NCBI RefSeq assembly: GCF_011764585.1
Contig: NZ_AP022853.1
Location: 1,843,501 to 1,907,500 of the forward strand
Length of the DNA stretch: 64,000 nt
Origin: Sulfurimicrobium lacus
GTDB lineage: Bacteria > Pseudomonadota > Gammaproteobacteria > Burkholderiales > Sulfuricellaceae
Reading direction: 5' to 3'
Part shown: one piece after another, positions 52,827 through 61,918 of the stretch
How positions within the stretch are numbered: position 1 is the stretch's first letter
Layout of the letters: every line of letters starts with the position of its first letter
Notes under the pieces: model-generated
Seen by the model: only the letters and a program-made list of their open reading frames with translations
The model's database searches: none
Told to the model about the DNA's origin: nothing
Program-made: the position numbers and the translations under genes

Positions 52827-54164
52827 ATGGCTAATAAAAAAATAGGTCGTTACGAAATTCTATCTACGCTTGGCCAAGGGGCCATGGGCGTGGTCTATCG
52901 TGCGACCGATCCGCTGCTCGAAAGAACCGTGGCGATCAAGACCATCAGCCTGGAGTTGTCCAAGGACGAGTTCGAAGAATTCGAGCAACGTTTCTATCGT
53001 GAAGCGAAATCAGCCGGACGTCTCAACCACCCCAATATCGTCACCATTCATGATGTTGGCAACAACGATGATATTGCCTATATGGCGATGGAGTTTCTGG
53101 AGGGGGAGGAGCTGCGGGAAATCCTTGACGCGGGAGGGCTTCTTAGCCCTGACCGCATCGCCACTATCGCCACCCAGGTCGCAGACGGCTTGGCGTTCGC
53201 GCATGAACATGGTGTGGTGCATCGCGATATCAAGCCGTCCAACATCATGATTCTGAAGAACGGCGTCGTGAAAATTACCGATTTCGGTATCGCGCTGGTA
53301 CCCTCGTCTTCTCGTACCATGGCCGGAATGGTCCTGGGTTCGCCCAAATACATGTCTCCCGAGCAGGTTGTGGGCCAGGAGGTGGATGGGCGCTCGGACA
53401 TTTTTTCGCTTGGGGTGGTGCTGTATGAAATGCTGACGGGCAAGCCGCCCTTCAGCGGCGACAATATCAGCGCCATCATGTTTCGCATCCTCAACGAGAT
53501 GCCGACCGCCCCCGGAACGCTGAGGCCCGATCTGCCTGAGGCTTTCAACTATATTGTCGCCAAGGCGCTGGCAAAGCATCCGGATGAGCGTTACCAGAGT
53601 GCCGGTGAGATGGCGGATGATTTGCGCAGTTACCTGGAATTACAGGTGCCGGCGAATTTCAACACGCTTACGCATGGCAAGCCGCGAACCCTGGAACGCA
53701 GATCCAGACCTCGTCAAACTGACGACCAAACCGTGCTGATGGCGGCCGGAACGCTGACGCAACACGTGAGAGTTGATCGCCGTCAGCGAAATAAAGCGCT
53801 GCTGGCGGGCGGCGTGGTGGTAATGTTGTTAGCCTCGCTCTGGTTCTTTAATCGTACCTCTCTCGTGCAGCCGGAAGCGCAACCCGTAACTTCCAATGCC
53901 ATAGCCTTGCCCGCAGGTTCCGCTCCTTCTCCTGCCGCACAGATCGCGCCTCGCTTCGAGGCAACGCTGACATTTGCCATAACGCCGTGGGGCGAGGTTT
54001 ATGTGGACGGTAAAAACATGGGGGTTACTCCGCCCCTGAACGAACTGAAAGTTGAGGCCGGGAAGCATACGGTCGAAATCCGCAATGCCGGGTTTACGCC
54101 TTATATCGAGACGTTCGAGCTCCGGATCGGGGCAACCCGAAAAATCAAACACATATTCAAATAA
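52827..54164 (+). CDS. Hanks-type Ser/Thr protein kinase with PEGA domain
   Basis: A 445-residue membrane kinase. The kinase domain lies at residues 8-270 (GQGAMGVVYRA P-loop, ATP-binding Lys38, VVHRDIKPSNIMILKNG catalytic loop with Asp near 134, KITDFGIAL, SPKYMSPEQ). A basic juxtamembrane stretch is followed by one transmembrane helix (about 325-345, LLAGGVVVMLLASLWFF) and a C-terminal extracytoplasmic PEGA domain (VYVDGKNMGVTPPLNELKVEAGKHTVEIRNAGF). All catalytic residues are present. Flanking FHA and PP2C pairs provide reader and eraser partners. The downstream lipoprotein gene starts at the base after its stop. Confidence 0.92.
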   Translation: MANKKIGRYEILSTLGQGAMGVVYRATDPLLERTVAIKTISLELSKDEFEEFEQRFYREAKSAGRLNHPNIVTIHDVGNNDDIAYMAMEFLEGEELREILDAGGLLSPDRIATIATQVADGLAFAHEHGVVHRDIKPSNIMILKNGVVKITDFGIALVPSSSRTMAGMVLGSPKYMSPEQVVGQEVDGRSDIFSLGVVLYEMLTGKPPFSGDNISAIMFRILNEMPTAPGTLRPDLPEAFNYIVAKALAKHPDERYQSAGEMADDLRSYLELQVPANFNTLTHGKPRTLERRSRPRQTDDQTVLMAAGTLTQHVRVDRRQRNKALLAGGVVVMLLASLWFFNRTSLVQPEAQPVTSNAIALPAGSAPSPAAQIAPRFEATLTFAITPWGEVYVDGKNMGVTPPLNELKVEAGKHTVEIRNAGFTPYIETFELRIGATRKIKHIFK

Positions 54165-54665
54165 GTGAAAACGATGCCTGAATCAATTTACCCACGTTTT
54201 TTATGTCTAAGCTTGCTGCTGACGATTACGGGCTGTGCTTCGCTGACTGCGCTCAAACCCACGCACAAGGTCGAGGAGGCCCCCGCTGTCCGGAAAGTCG
54301 AAAAAACTGAAGAGCCCGGCGCAAAGAAACCTGAATTGCCTGTAGTGAAGAAAGCCGAGGAGGAACTGAGCCTCGGCATCCATAATTACGACGAAGGCAA
54401 TTACAAAATTGCCGCAGGTAATTTCCAGAATGCTCTGGATGGGGGCCTTGCGTCTATCGGCAATCAAATCACCGCGCACAAATATCTGGCATTCATCTAC
54501 TGTGTTTCGCGCGAGAGACTGGCGTGCCGCGGCGAATTCAAGCAGGTTCTCAAGCTCAATCCGAAATTTGACTTGACCCCCGCCGAGGCGGGTCATCCCT
54601 TATGGGGGCCAGTGTTCCGCGAGGTGAAGGCGGAAGATAGAAGAAAGAAACGCGACAGAAAATAA
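54165..54665 (+). CDS. TPR-like lipoprotein downstream of the kinase
   Basis: A 166-residue putative outer-membrane lipoprotein. The signal peptide ends in the lipobox LTITGC (Cys about residue 24). A Lys/Glu/Pro-rich linker follows, then two TPR-like helices (LSLGIHNYDEGNYKIAAGNFQNAL, AHKYLAFIYCVSRERLACRGEFKQVLKLNPKFDLTPAEAGHPLWGPVF). The end is very basic. A GTG at 54165 directly follows the kinase stop; an ATG at 54174 is the alternative. Coupling to the kinase suggests a periplasmic partner, perhaps of the PEGA domain (inference). Confidence 0.72.
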   Translation: MKTMPESIYPRFLCLSLLLTITGCASLTALKPTHKVEEAPAVRKVEKTEEPGAKKPELPVVKKAEEELSLGIHNYDEGNYKIAAGNFQNALDGGLASIGNQITAHKYLAFIYCVSRERLACRGEFKQVLKLNPKFDLTPAEAGHPLWGPVFREVKAEDRRKKRDRK

Positions 54666-54668
54666 GTT

Positions 54669-55133
54669 TCAGGGACCACTGCTGCGGAATTGATCGTGGC
54701 ATGACTTGCAGCTCTTTTGCACTTCATTCACCGCCGGCCGGATGGTTTCCAGATTGCCGCTCTCCGCTGCTTTGGCGAGCAGGTTTGCCGCGGATTGCAG
54801 CTTTTCCTGTGCCTGTTTGAATTCTGCCGGTTTCTGCCATACCTCGGGTTTGGCCCGGGTCGGCGGGTAGTCGCTGTCGGGAGTGAAGTAGACCCATGGC
54901 TGCGTTGCCAGCTGTTTCAGTTCCTGGGCGTTGGCGAGGAACTCCTGCCGCTCATACTCTTTGCGGTCACGGGCGACCATGCCCATCGGCTCCAGCGTGC
55001 GGACCATCTGTTTGAAAACGGCCTTGCGCTTGGTGACAGGCTGGCCGGGGTGAGTGTCTTTGGGCTCGTTGCAGGCGGTTAGCGCGAACGCGGCAGCAAT
55101 GGCTATTAGAGATGATGATAATAATCTGGGCAT
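54669..55133 (-). CDS. Cytochrome c'-like lipoprotein
   Basis: A 154-residue exported protein with a lipobox (FALTAC, Cys about residue 21) and a single C-terminal haem-binding CKSCH, the layout of cytochrome c' (four-helix bundle with CxxCH near the end). The helical core has RKAVFKQMVRTLEPMGMVARDRKEYERQEFLANAQELKQLA. The sixth haem ligand position is unclear. The frame extends to a TTG at 55190, but the signal peptide begins at the ATG at 55133. It is convergent with the lipoprotein gene, 3 bases apart, and inserted between the two signalling pairs with no obvious link to them. Confidence 0.82.
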   Translation of the reverse strand: MPRLLSSSLIAIAAAFALTACNEPKDTHPGQPVTKRKAVFKQMVRTLEPMGMVARDRKEYERQEFLANAQELKQLATQPWVYFTPDSDYPPTRAKPEVWQKPAEFKQAQEKLQSAANLLAKAAESGNLETIRPAVNEVQKSCKSCHDQFRSSGP

Positions 55134-55251
55134 GGATTTATTGACTCTCAGGAAGATGTCCGGAACTCGAAAAAGTATTTGTCGTTTCAAGCAGTAAAGG
55201 CCATGAGGCCGAATTATAAGGATTTCGTCCTTACGACAACCTTACTGTCGC

Positions 55252-55998
55252 CTATTTCAGGGTAAATTCCAGCTGGATTCCGGCGACGTCTATGACATCC
55301 CGGTGTTGCAGGCGGTAGGGTAGTGACTTGATTTCGCTACCGTTTACCTGCGGCAATTCCTCGCCTTCGACGATGCCGAGATAATACAGGCCGTCGCGTA
55401 ATGAGATGGCAACGACCTGAATGCCGGGTTTGCCCAGGGTGGTGACTGGTTTCGACAGTGCCAGCAGTTGGCGGGAGCCGGGGCCGGAAAGGATCCTGAT
55501 GACGCCCTGGGTGCCGTCGCCCGACGCAATCTCGTCAGCTCCAGTGTTGCCTGCGTCATGGAGAGGTTCGCCAGGGGTGGAGGGGACCAGTTGGGTCAGC
55601 TCCGGCATGACCGTAACGGCATCCATGAGCGCAGTCGGATGCTCGGTACGAGGGGCGATCTGGCTCTTCGGTGTGGCGGAAATGGTCTTGCCCGGCGCGC
55701 TTTGCGCGGTCGGTTCGCTGATGAAGGTGAATCGGTAAGTGGCGATCTTGATTTCGTCGCCGTCCTGAAGCACGCACTTGTGCACAGTGGCCTGATTGAC
55801 CTGGGTGCCGTTGGTGCTGTGCAGGTCTTCCAGAAAGGAGTCGCTGCCGAGCGTGATGATGACTGCGTGGTTGCCACTGACTGCCGAGCCATCCAGGTGG
55901 ATATCGTTATGCGCCTTGCGCCCGATGGTAATGCGCTCGCGATCGAGCGCGATTTCCCGGTCGGCGCCGTTTGTTTCGTGTAAAACCAGTTTCGACAT
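55252..55998 (-). CDS. FHA-domain protein (second pair)
   Basis: A 248-residue paralogue of the FHA protein at 51156-51851. The N-terminal FHA domain has ITIGRKAHNDIHLDGSAVSGNHAVI and EDLHSTNGTQVNQA (about residues 20-95). A longer Thr/Pro-rich linker follows, then a degenerate C-terminal FHA-like domain (about 160-248: VTTLGKPGIQVVAISLRDGLYYLGIVEGEELPQVNGSEI). It is encoded 15 bases after the second PP2C gene in the same order as the first pair. Confidence 0.88.
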   Translation of the reverse strand: MSKLVLHETNGADREIALDRERITIGRKAHNDIHLDGSAVSGNHAVIITLGSDSFLEDLHSTNGTQVNQATVHKCVLQDGDEIKIATYRFTFISEPTAQSAPGKTISATPKSQIAPRTEHPTALMDAVTVMPELTQLVPSTPGEPLHDAGNTGADEIASGDGTQGVIRILSGPGSRQLLALSKPVTTLGKPGIQVVAISLRDGLYYLGIVEGEELPQVNGSEIKSLPYRLQHRDVIDVAGIQLEFTLK

Positions 55999-56013
55999 GC
56001 TTTGCGTCTGTCC

Positions 56014-56784
56014 TTACAAAACCCGAGCCACGACGGCGGAAATATTGTCATAACCGCCGTTTTCGTTGGCTTTATGTACCAGTAGCCGTGCCACCTCGTG
56101 CGCGTCGTCGCAATTGGCATCCAGGATGGTGACCATTTCATCGTATGTGAGCATATCGTAACATCCGTCCGAACAGAGCAGAAAGATATCCCCGGACTGA
56201 CTGGCTACTTCACGCATATCGACTTCCACCACCGGGTCGACGCCCAGCGCGCGCGTCAATATGCCGCGATGCTCGGAGTAGGGCGCTTCCTCGCGTGTGA
56301 TTTCGCCGTTATCGATCTGCTGCTGGATGACGGTATGATCAATCGTGAGCAGCGATAATACCCGGTTGCGCCACAGGAAGATGCGCGAATCGCCGATGTG
56401 CGCAAGTGTTACCCGGTTCTCGTGGAAGTAGGCTGCCAGCAGCGTGGTGCCCATGCCGTGGTGCTCGGGCTGCTGTTGCGCAGCTTCATAAACGGTCTGG
56501 TTGGCCTGGCTCACCGCTGCGTAGAGCTTCAAAACCGGGTCGCTGATGTTCCTGGTCCATTCCGCTTCGCGCCAGTGGGGGGCGAGCGGTTGGCGGAATA
56601 CATCGAGAACGGTGCTGACGGCCAGATTGCTGGCAACCTCACCACCTTCATAGCCGCCCATGCCGTCCGCCAGAAGGGCCAGTCCCATGACCTCATCCCA
56701 GGCAATTGCATCTTCGTTGCCTTGCCTGACACGTCCGATGTCGCTGGTGCCTGCAAATTTCCATCGTAATGGTGCTGTCGCCAT
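56014..56784 (-). CDS. PP2C-type Ser/Thr protein phosphatase (second pair)
   Basis: A 256-residue PPM phosphatase paralogous to the one at 51864-52670. It has RQGNEDAIAWDEVMGLALLADGMGGYEGGEVASN, TLAHIGDSRIFLWRNRVLSLLTIDH, IFLLCSDGCYDMLTYDE and NENGGYDNISAVVARVL; all metal-binding Asp are present. Together with the FHA gene downstream it repeats the PP2C-FHA unit found beside the kinase. It starts 3 bases after the radA stop on the same strand, so read-through from radA is likely. Confidence 0.92.
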   Translation of the reverse strand: MATAPLRWKFAGTSDIGRVRQGNEDAIAWDEVMGLALLADGMGGYEGGEVASNLAVSTVLDVFRQPLAPHWREAEWTRNISDPVLKLYAAVSQANQTVYEAAQQQPEHHGMGTTLLAAYFHENRVTLAHIGDSRIFLWRNRVLSLLTIDHTVIQQQIDNGEITREEAPYSEHRGILTRALGVDPVVEVDMREVASQSGDIFLLCSDGCYDMLTYDEMVTILDANCDDAHEVARLLVHKANENGGYDNISAVVARVL

Positions 56785-56787
56785 GCG

Positions 56788-58143
56788 TTAACTCCTGGAG
56801 TAGGACACGGCCTGTTCGAGCCGGTCCACAGCGGTGATTTCCATGCCGGGGATGCTCTGCTTGGGCATGTTTCCCTTGGGGATCACGGCGTGAGTGAAAC
56901 CCAGCTTGGCCGCTTCCCGCAGGCGTTCCTGGCCGCGTTGCACCGGCCGGACTTCGCCGGCCAAGCCGATTTCGCCGAACACCACCAGTTTGGCGGGAAG
57001 CGGCCGGTTCTTGAGCGACGAGACGATGGCCAGCAGTACCGCCAGATCCGCTGCGGGCTCGGTGATTTTAACTCCGCCCACGGCATTGACGAATACGTCC
57101 TGGTCGAAGCAGGCAATCCCTGCATGGCGGTGCAGCACCGCCAGCAGCATGGCCAGGCGGTTCTGCTCCAGCCCGACCGACAGGCGGCGCGGGTTGGGTG
57201 CGTGGGCCTCGTCCACCAGCGCCTGGATTTCCACCAGCAAGGGCCGCGTCCCTTCCTGCGTGACCATGACGCAGGAGCCCGCCACTTCCTGCACATGATG
57301 CGAGAGGAACAGCGCCGAAGGGTTGCTCACCTCGCGCAAGCCTTTCTCGGTCATGGCGAACACGCCGAGTTCGTTGACAGCGCCGAAGCGGTTCTTGAAG
57401 GCGCGCACCAGGCGGAAGCTGGAGTTGCTGTCGCCCTCGAAGTACAGCACCGTATCCACGATGTGTTCGAGCACGCGCGGCCCGGCCAGCGCGCCTTCCT
57501 TGGTGACGTGACCGACCAGGATCACCGCCGTGCCCGATTGCTTGGCGAAGCGCGTCAACTGGGCCGCGCATTCGCGCACCTGTGCCACGCTGCCGGGGGC
57601 GGACTGCAGCGCTTCGGAATAGACCGTCTGGATCGAGTCGATAACCGCCATTTCGGGTTTCTGCGCCGTCAGCGTGGCGATGATCTTTTCCAGATTGATC
57701 TCGGCCAGCAGTTGCACCGACTTGGCGTCAAGCGCCAGGCGTTTCGCCCGGGAGGCGATCTGCTGCGCCGATTCCTCGCCGCTGACGTAAAGCACATCGT
57801 GCTGGCCGCTCAGGTGGCACAGCGCCTGCAGCAGGAGGGTGGATTTTCCGATGCCAGGGTCGCCGCCGATCAGTACCACGCCGCCCTGCACCAGGCCGCC
57901 GCCCAGCACGCGGTCGAACTCGGCGATGCCGGTCGGTTGGCGCGGGACTTCCTGGGCTTCGACTTCGCCCAGACTCTGGACCTTGCTGCTCACGGCGAGG
58001 GCGTTATAGCGGTTGGTGGTGGCGCTTTCCGCGATAGTCTCCACCAGCGTGTTCCATGCCATGCAGTGGGGACACTGGCCCTGCCACTTGGGCGACTGGC
58101 CGCCGCATTCGGTGCAGGTGTAAAGTGATTTGGCTTTTGCCAT
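56788..58143 (-). CDS. radA: DNA repair protein RadA (Sms)
   Basis: A 451-residue RecA-like ATPase that drives branch migration in recombinational repair. The N-terminal zinc finger has YTCTECGGQSPKWQGQCPHC, Walker A is GGDPGIGKSTLLLQ, and the RadA-specific motif is KNRFGAVNELG. The C-terminal part is Lon-protease-like (KITEPAADLAVLLAIVSSLKNRPLP, FGEIGLAGEVRPV) without the protease Ser. The start is set at the ATG at 58143 (MAKAKSLYTC), and an upstream in-frame extension lies in alr. It follows alr with 2 bases between them. Confidence 0.96.
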   Translation of the reverse strand: MAKAKSLYTCTECGGQSPKWQGQCPHCMAWNTLVETIAESATTNRYNALAVSSKVQSLGEVEAQEVPRQPTGIAEFDRVLGGGLVQGGVVLIGGDPGIGKSTLLLQALCHLSGQHDVLYVSGEESAQQIASRAKRLALDAKSVQLLAEINLEKIIATLTAQKPEMAVIDSIQTVYSEALQSAPGSVAQVRECAAQLTRFAKQSGTAVILVGHVTKEGALAGPRVLEHIVDTVLYFEGDSNSSFRLVRAFKNRFGAVNELGVFAMTEKGLREVSNPSALFLSHHVQEVAGSCVMVTQEGTRPLLVEIQALVDEAHAPNPRRLSVGLEQNRLAMLLAVLHRHAGIACFDQDVFVNAVGGVKITEPAADLAVLLAIVSSLKNRPLPAKLVVFGEIGLAGEVRPVQRGQERLREAAKLGFTHAVIPKGNMPKQSIPGMEITAVDRLEQAVSYSRS

Positions 58144-58145
58144 GG

Positions 58146-59210
58146 CTATGCTGCTTCCAGCATGGGCACCCGCTGTGCCACCGCGCACAGCAGTTCATAG
58201 CTGATGGTTCCGGCGGCAGCAGCAACGTCTTCCACCGGCATGCCTTCTCCCCACAGGGTGACCGGCGTGCCGACATTCGCCTCGGGAATATTGCTCAAGT
58301 CAACCGTCAGCATGTCCATGGACACGCGACCGATAACGCGGCTGCGCTGGCCGTTAACCAGTAGCGGCGTGCCGGTCGGCGCATGGCGCGGGTAGCCGTC
58401 GGCATAGCCGCAAGCGACTACGCCGATGCGCATGTCGCATGGGGCCTGGAATGTGCCGCCGTAACCGACTTCATCCCCGGCCTTGATGTTGCGCAGCGCG
58501 ATGACTTCGCTGCTGAGAGTCATTGCGGGGTGCAGGCCGAGTTCTGCGGCGCTTTGCGGGGGAAGCGGCGAAGCCCCATAGAGCATGATGCCGGGGCGTA
58601 CCCAGTCGGCATGCGTTTGCGGATAGCTCAGCAGCGCAGCGGAGTTGGCCATGCTGCGGGGTAGTTCGGCGTGCCGGCTGATAGCATTGAAGCAGGTGAG
58701 CTGTCCGGCGATGCCTTCGCTTTCATCGGCGCGGGCGAAATGGGTCATCAGCGTCGGGGTCGCACCTGCATGCTGCAGGGCATCTAGGGCAGCGGGAAAT
58801 TCGCTTGCCTGGAATCCCAGGCGGTTCATGCCGCTGTTGGCCTTGAGCCAGAGCGGAATGTTCACTGCCGACGAGAAGCGCAGCAAGGCGTCAATTTGCC
58901 ACTGGGCATGAACAACGGTCGCTATCCGGTGTTGCGTAAGCAGGGGCAGTTCATCTGCTGTGAAGAAGCCTTCCAGCAACAGGATTTCCTGCGTAAACCC
59001 TGCTTCACGCAAAGTGACTGCTTCCTGCACGTTGAGCACGGCAAAACCGTCCGCTGCCGCCAGTGCACGAGCGACGCGCAGCATGCCGTGACCGTAGCCG
59101 TTGGCCTTGATGACCGCCAGTACGCGTGCATGAGTAGCGTGGTGCCGCGCCACGTCAAGGTTATGAGACAGGGCGGAAAGGTGGATGGTGGCGCGAATGG
59201 GGCGGGACAT
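58146..59210 (-). CDS. alr: Alanine racemase
   Basis: A 354-residue PLP enzyme making D-alanine for peptidoglycan. The PLP Lys35 is in LAVIKANGYGHG, the catalytic Tyr in DEVGYGGTF, and RVSMDMLTVDLSNIP is conserved. It starts at 59210 just inside the downstream-facing end of hairpin repeat copy B, which separates it from dnaB. The dnaB-alr-radA order is common in betaproteobacteria. Confidence 0.95.
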   Translation of the reverse strand: MSRPIRATIHLSALSHNLDVARHHATHARVLAVIKANGYGHGMLRVARALAAADGFAVLNVQEAVTLREAGFTQEILLLEGFFTADELPLLTQHRIATVVHAQWQIDALLRFSSAVNIPLWLKANSGMNRLGFQASEFPAALDALQHAGATPTLMTHFARADESEGIAGQLTCFNAISRHAELPRSMANSAALLSYPQTHADWVRPGIMLYGASPLPPQSAAELGLHPAMTLSSEVIALRNIKAGDEVGYGGTFQAPCDMRIGVVACGYADGYPRHAPTGTPLLVNGQRSRVIGRVSMDMLTVDLSNIPEANVGTPVTLWGEGMPVEDVAAAAGTISYELLCAVAQRVPMLEAA

Positions 59211-59222
59211 GGGTTTAAAAAA

Positions 59223-59340
59223 GTGAACTCGCGCAGCGAGCCTGCATCCACCTCTCCCGCATGCGGGGGAGGGCAGGGGTGGGGGAAACGGTCATGGCAA
59301 GTTTCATGATCAGGGATAGCACGGCCATGAGCGTTAGTAA
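59223..59340 (+). repeat. Dispersed intergenic hairpin repeat, copy B
   Basis: The second copy of the repeat at 2800-2925, in the same orientation on the plus strand. It has the same small hairpin (CTCGC at 59228-59232, GCGAG at 59236-59240), the same 41-bp identical core (59251-59291), and a similar right part. It fills most of the dnaB-alr intergenic gap, so it would be transcribed (in antisense) between these genes and could affect mRNA processing. Confidence 0.75.
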
Positions 59341-59428
59341 TCACCGCCATGCGCATAATTGTGGCTACGGCATAACATTTCGCTGCGCAAAATATGAGCC
59401 TCCACCGAAATGATGCGCATGGTGCTCA

Positions 59429-60790
59429 TCAATAGTCCCCATGCGCATAATTTTCGAAGCGCGTGTATTCGCCGATGAAGGTCATGCGCACCGTGCCGAT
59501 CGGGCCGTTACGCTGCTTGCCGATGATGATTTCGGCCGTGCCCTTTTCCTGCGTGTCGGGGTTGTAGACCTCGTCGCGGTAGATGAACAGGATCACGTCG
59601 GCGTCCTGCTCGATGGCGCCGGATTCACGCAGGTCGGACATGACCGGCCGCTTGTTGGGGCGCTGTTCCAGGCTGCGGTTGAGCTGGGAGAGCGCAATCA
59701 CCGGTACTTCCAGTTCTTTCGCCAGCGCCTTGAGCGAGCGGGAAATCTCGGAGATTTCCGTGGCGCGGTTGTCGCCGCCGCCGCTGCCGCTCATGAGTTG
59801 CAGGTAGTCGATGATGATCAGGCCCAGCTTGCCGCACTGGCGATGCAGGCGGCGCGCCCGTGCGCGCAGTTCGAGCGCTGTCAGCGCGGCGCTTTCGTCG
59901 ATGTGGATCGGCGCGTCGTTGAGCTTACCCACGGCGTTGGTGAGGCGTAGCCAGTCCTCGTCCTGGAGCCTGCCAGTACGGATTTTTTGCTGATCCAGCT
60001 TGCCCACCGAGCCGATCATACGCATCGCCAGCTGGGCGCCGCCCATTTCCATACTGAAGATCGCCACCGGCAGGCCGGTGTTGAGGGCGACATTCTCGCC
60101 GATATTGATGGAAAAGGCGGTTTTCCCCATACTGGGCCGGCCGGCCACGATGATCAGATCCCCCGGCTGAAGGCCGGAGGTCTTTTGGTCCAGGTCGTGA
60201 AAGCCGGTGGGAATGCCGGTCACTTCGTCGGGGTTGTCGCGCTGGAACAGCTCGTCGATTTTTTCCACCACCTGGATCAGCAGCGGCTGTATCTCTACAA
60301 ACCCCTGCTTGCCGCGCGCATTGGATTCGGCAATTTCGAAAACCTTGCTCTCGGCTTCATCCAGCAACTGTCCGGCGTTGCGGCCGAGCGGATTGTAGGC
60401 GCTGTCGGCAATCGTCGTGCCCACCTCGGCCAGTTTGCGCATGACGCCACGGTCGCGCACGATCTCGGCATAACGCTTGATGTTGGATGCGCTCGGCGTA
60501 TTCTGGGCCAGTGCGGCGAGATAGGCGAGGCCGCCGGCATTACCCAGCTCGGCACTGTTTTCCAGTGTTTCGGAAACGGTGATCACGTCCGCCGGCTTGC
60601 CGCCTTCGAGCAGTCGGAAGATATGGCGAAAAATCAGGCGGTGATCGTGGCGGTAGAAGTCGCTTTCCGCTATCACGTCCGCGATCCTGTCCCACGCGCT
60701 GTTATCGAGCAGCAGGCCGCCAAGAACCGATTGTTCGGCCTCGATGGAGTGAGGAGGTAGCTTGATGGCGTCGAGTTGGGCGTCGCTCAT
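59429..60790 (-). CDS. dnaB: Replicative DNA helicase DnaB
   Basis: A 453-residue hexameric 5'-3' helicase of the replication fork. The N-terminal domain has PPHSIEAEQSVLGGLLLDNSAWD. The RecA-like motor has Walker A GRPSMGKTAFSIN, VAIFSMEMGGAQLAMRM, Walker B LGLIIIDYLQLM, and ALSQLNRSLEQRPNKRPVMSDLRESGAIEQDADVILFIYRD. No intein or insertion is present. The gene is downstream of rplI, separated by a terminator. Confidence 0.97.
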   Translation of the reverse strand: MSDAQLDAIKLPPHSIEAEQSVLGGLLLDNSAWDRIADVIAESDFYRHDHRLIFRHIFRLLEGGKPADVITVSETLENSAELGNAGGLAYLAALAQNTPSASNIKRYAEIVRDRGVMRKLAEVGTTIADSAYNPLGRNAGQLLDEAESKVFEIAESNARGKQGFVEIQPLLIQVVEKIDELFQRDNPDEVTGIPTGFHDLDQKTSGLQPGDLIIVAGRPSMGKTAFSINIGENVALNTGLPVAIFSMEMGGAQLAMRMIGSVGKLDQQKIRTGRLQDEDWLRLTNAVGKLNDAPIHIDESAALTALELRARARRLHRQCGKLGLIIIDYLQLMSGSGGGDNRATEISEISRSLKALAKELEVPVIALSQLNRSLEQRPNKRPVMSDLRESGAIEQDADVILFIYRDEVYNPDTQEKGTAEIIIGKQRNGPIGTVRMTFIGEYTRFENYAHGDY

Positions 60791-60863
60791 GGATTTCGTT
60801 TTACCAAACCAAAACCGGAAGTTTCCCGGTTCGATGAAAAATTATCAAGGCTGTTGCGGAAAC

Positions 60864-60890
60864 AAAAAAAGGGCTGTCGCCAGCCCTTTT
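60864..60890 (-). terminator. Rho-independent terminator after rplI
   Basis: On the minus strand AAAAGGGCTG-GCGA-CAGCCCTTTTTTT: a perfect stem with a 4-base loop and a long T-run. It ends the rpsF-priB-rpsR-rplI transcript before dnaB. Confidence 0.88.
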
Positions 60891-60909
60891 CCTGTCATTG
60901 CGGGGTCGC

Positions 60910-61359
60910 TCAGGCTTCTGCTACGACCGATATCGTAATGGTTGCCGTCACGTCGGTGTGCAGGGACAGATCGACAGACGATTCGCCGACGATTTTCAGG
61001 GGGCCATTCGGCAGGCGAACTTCCGATTTCGCTACATCGAAACCTTGCGCCTTGAGCGCTTCGGAAATGTCGCCAGTCGTCACGGAGCCGAACAGACGGC
61101 CATCCACGCCTGCCTTTTGGGCGATGCGGATGGTAGCGCCGTTGATTTTCTCGGCACGGGCTTGCGCCTGGACCAGAATTTCAGCCTGCGCTTTTTCCAG
61201 TTCTGCACGCTTGGCCTGGAATTCAGCCAGGTTGGCTTCCGTCGCGCGCTTGGCTTTCTTTTGCGGGATCAGAAAATTGCGACCATAGCCGTCCTTGACT
61301 TTGACGACATCGCCCAGTTGACCCAGTTTGGCCAGTTTTTCCAGAAGAATAACTTGCAT
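60910..61359 (-). CDS. rplI: 50S ribosomal protein L9
   Basis: A 149-residue L9. The N-terminal domain [36 protein letters not shown], the long connecting helix (about residues 40-75) and the C-terminal 23S rRNA-binding domain are all present. It is the last gene of the ribosomal/primosome operon, 9 bases after rpsR, with AAGGAGA upstream. Confidence 0.97.
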   Translation of the reverse strand: MQVILLEKLAKLGQLGDVVKVKDGYGRNFLIPQKKAKRATEANLAEFQAKRAELEKAQAEILVQAQARAEKINGATIRIAQKAGVDGRLFGSVTTGDISEALKAQGFDVAKSEVRLPNGPLKIVGESSVDLSLHTDVTATITISVVAEA

Positions 61360-61368
61360 GATCTCTCC

Positions 61369-61596
61369 TTAATGCTGGTCAGTGTAGGGCATCAGGGCCA
61401 GGAAGCGGGCGCGCTTGATAGCGGTGCCCAGCTGGCGCTGGTAGCGGGCTTTGGTCCCGGTGATACGGGCCGGAATGATCTTGCCGTTCTCGGAGATGAA
61501 GTCCTTGAGCAGTTCCACATCCTTGTAATCGATTTCCTTGATGCCTTCAACGGTGAAGCGGCAGAAGCGCTTGCGCCGGAACATTTGACGTGCCAT
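61369..61596 (-). CDS. rpsR: 30S ribosomal protein S18
   Basis: A 75-residue S18 that pairs with S6 on the 30S platform. It has [68 protein letters not shown], full length. It lies 13 bases after priB, with AGAGGTA upstream. Confidence 0.97.
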   Translation of the reverse strand: MARQMFRRKRFCRFTVEGIKEIDYKDVELLKDFISENGKIIPARITGTKARYQRQLGTAIKRARFLALMPYTDQH

Positions 61597-61609
61597 TTTA
61601 AATACCTCT

Positions 61610-61918
61610 TTAACTATAACTATCGGTTAATTCAATTCTGTTTGCGTGCAAAACCAGGTGCGAGCTGTTGCGGCTTTTCTTGGCCAGAAATCCCTGCACA
61701 TTCAATCCATCCCCAATTTTGCAGCGGGATGTCTGTTGTGCCAGGTCGCCCATGGCCATCACATTAACTTCACATTCAACTTCGCGTTCCATGCCGGCTT
61801 CTACCTGCTTTGAGCGATGACCGAGGGTCAGGTTCAGCGCGGGGATGCCGGCCGGTGTAAAGCGCAGCGGATCAAGTGCAACGATCTGGCCGCTCAGCAC
61901 AACCCGGTTGTCAGGCAC
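61610..61918 (-). CDS. priB: Primosomal replication protein N (PriB)
   Basis: A 102-residue single-domain OB-fold protein acting in PriA-dependent replication restart. [33 protein letters not shown] and [24 protein letters not shown] match the PriB family. It lies between rpsF and rpsR, its usual place in beta- and gammaproteobacteria, and its start abuts the rpsF stop with no gap. Confidence 0.93.
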   Translation of the reverse strand: MPDNRVVLSGQIVALDPLRFTPAGIPALNLTLGHRSKQVEAGMEREVECEVNVMAMGDLAQQTSRCKIGDGLNVQGFLAKKSRNSSHLVLHANRIELTDSYS

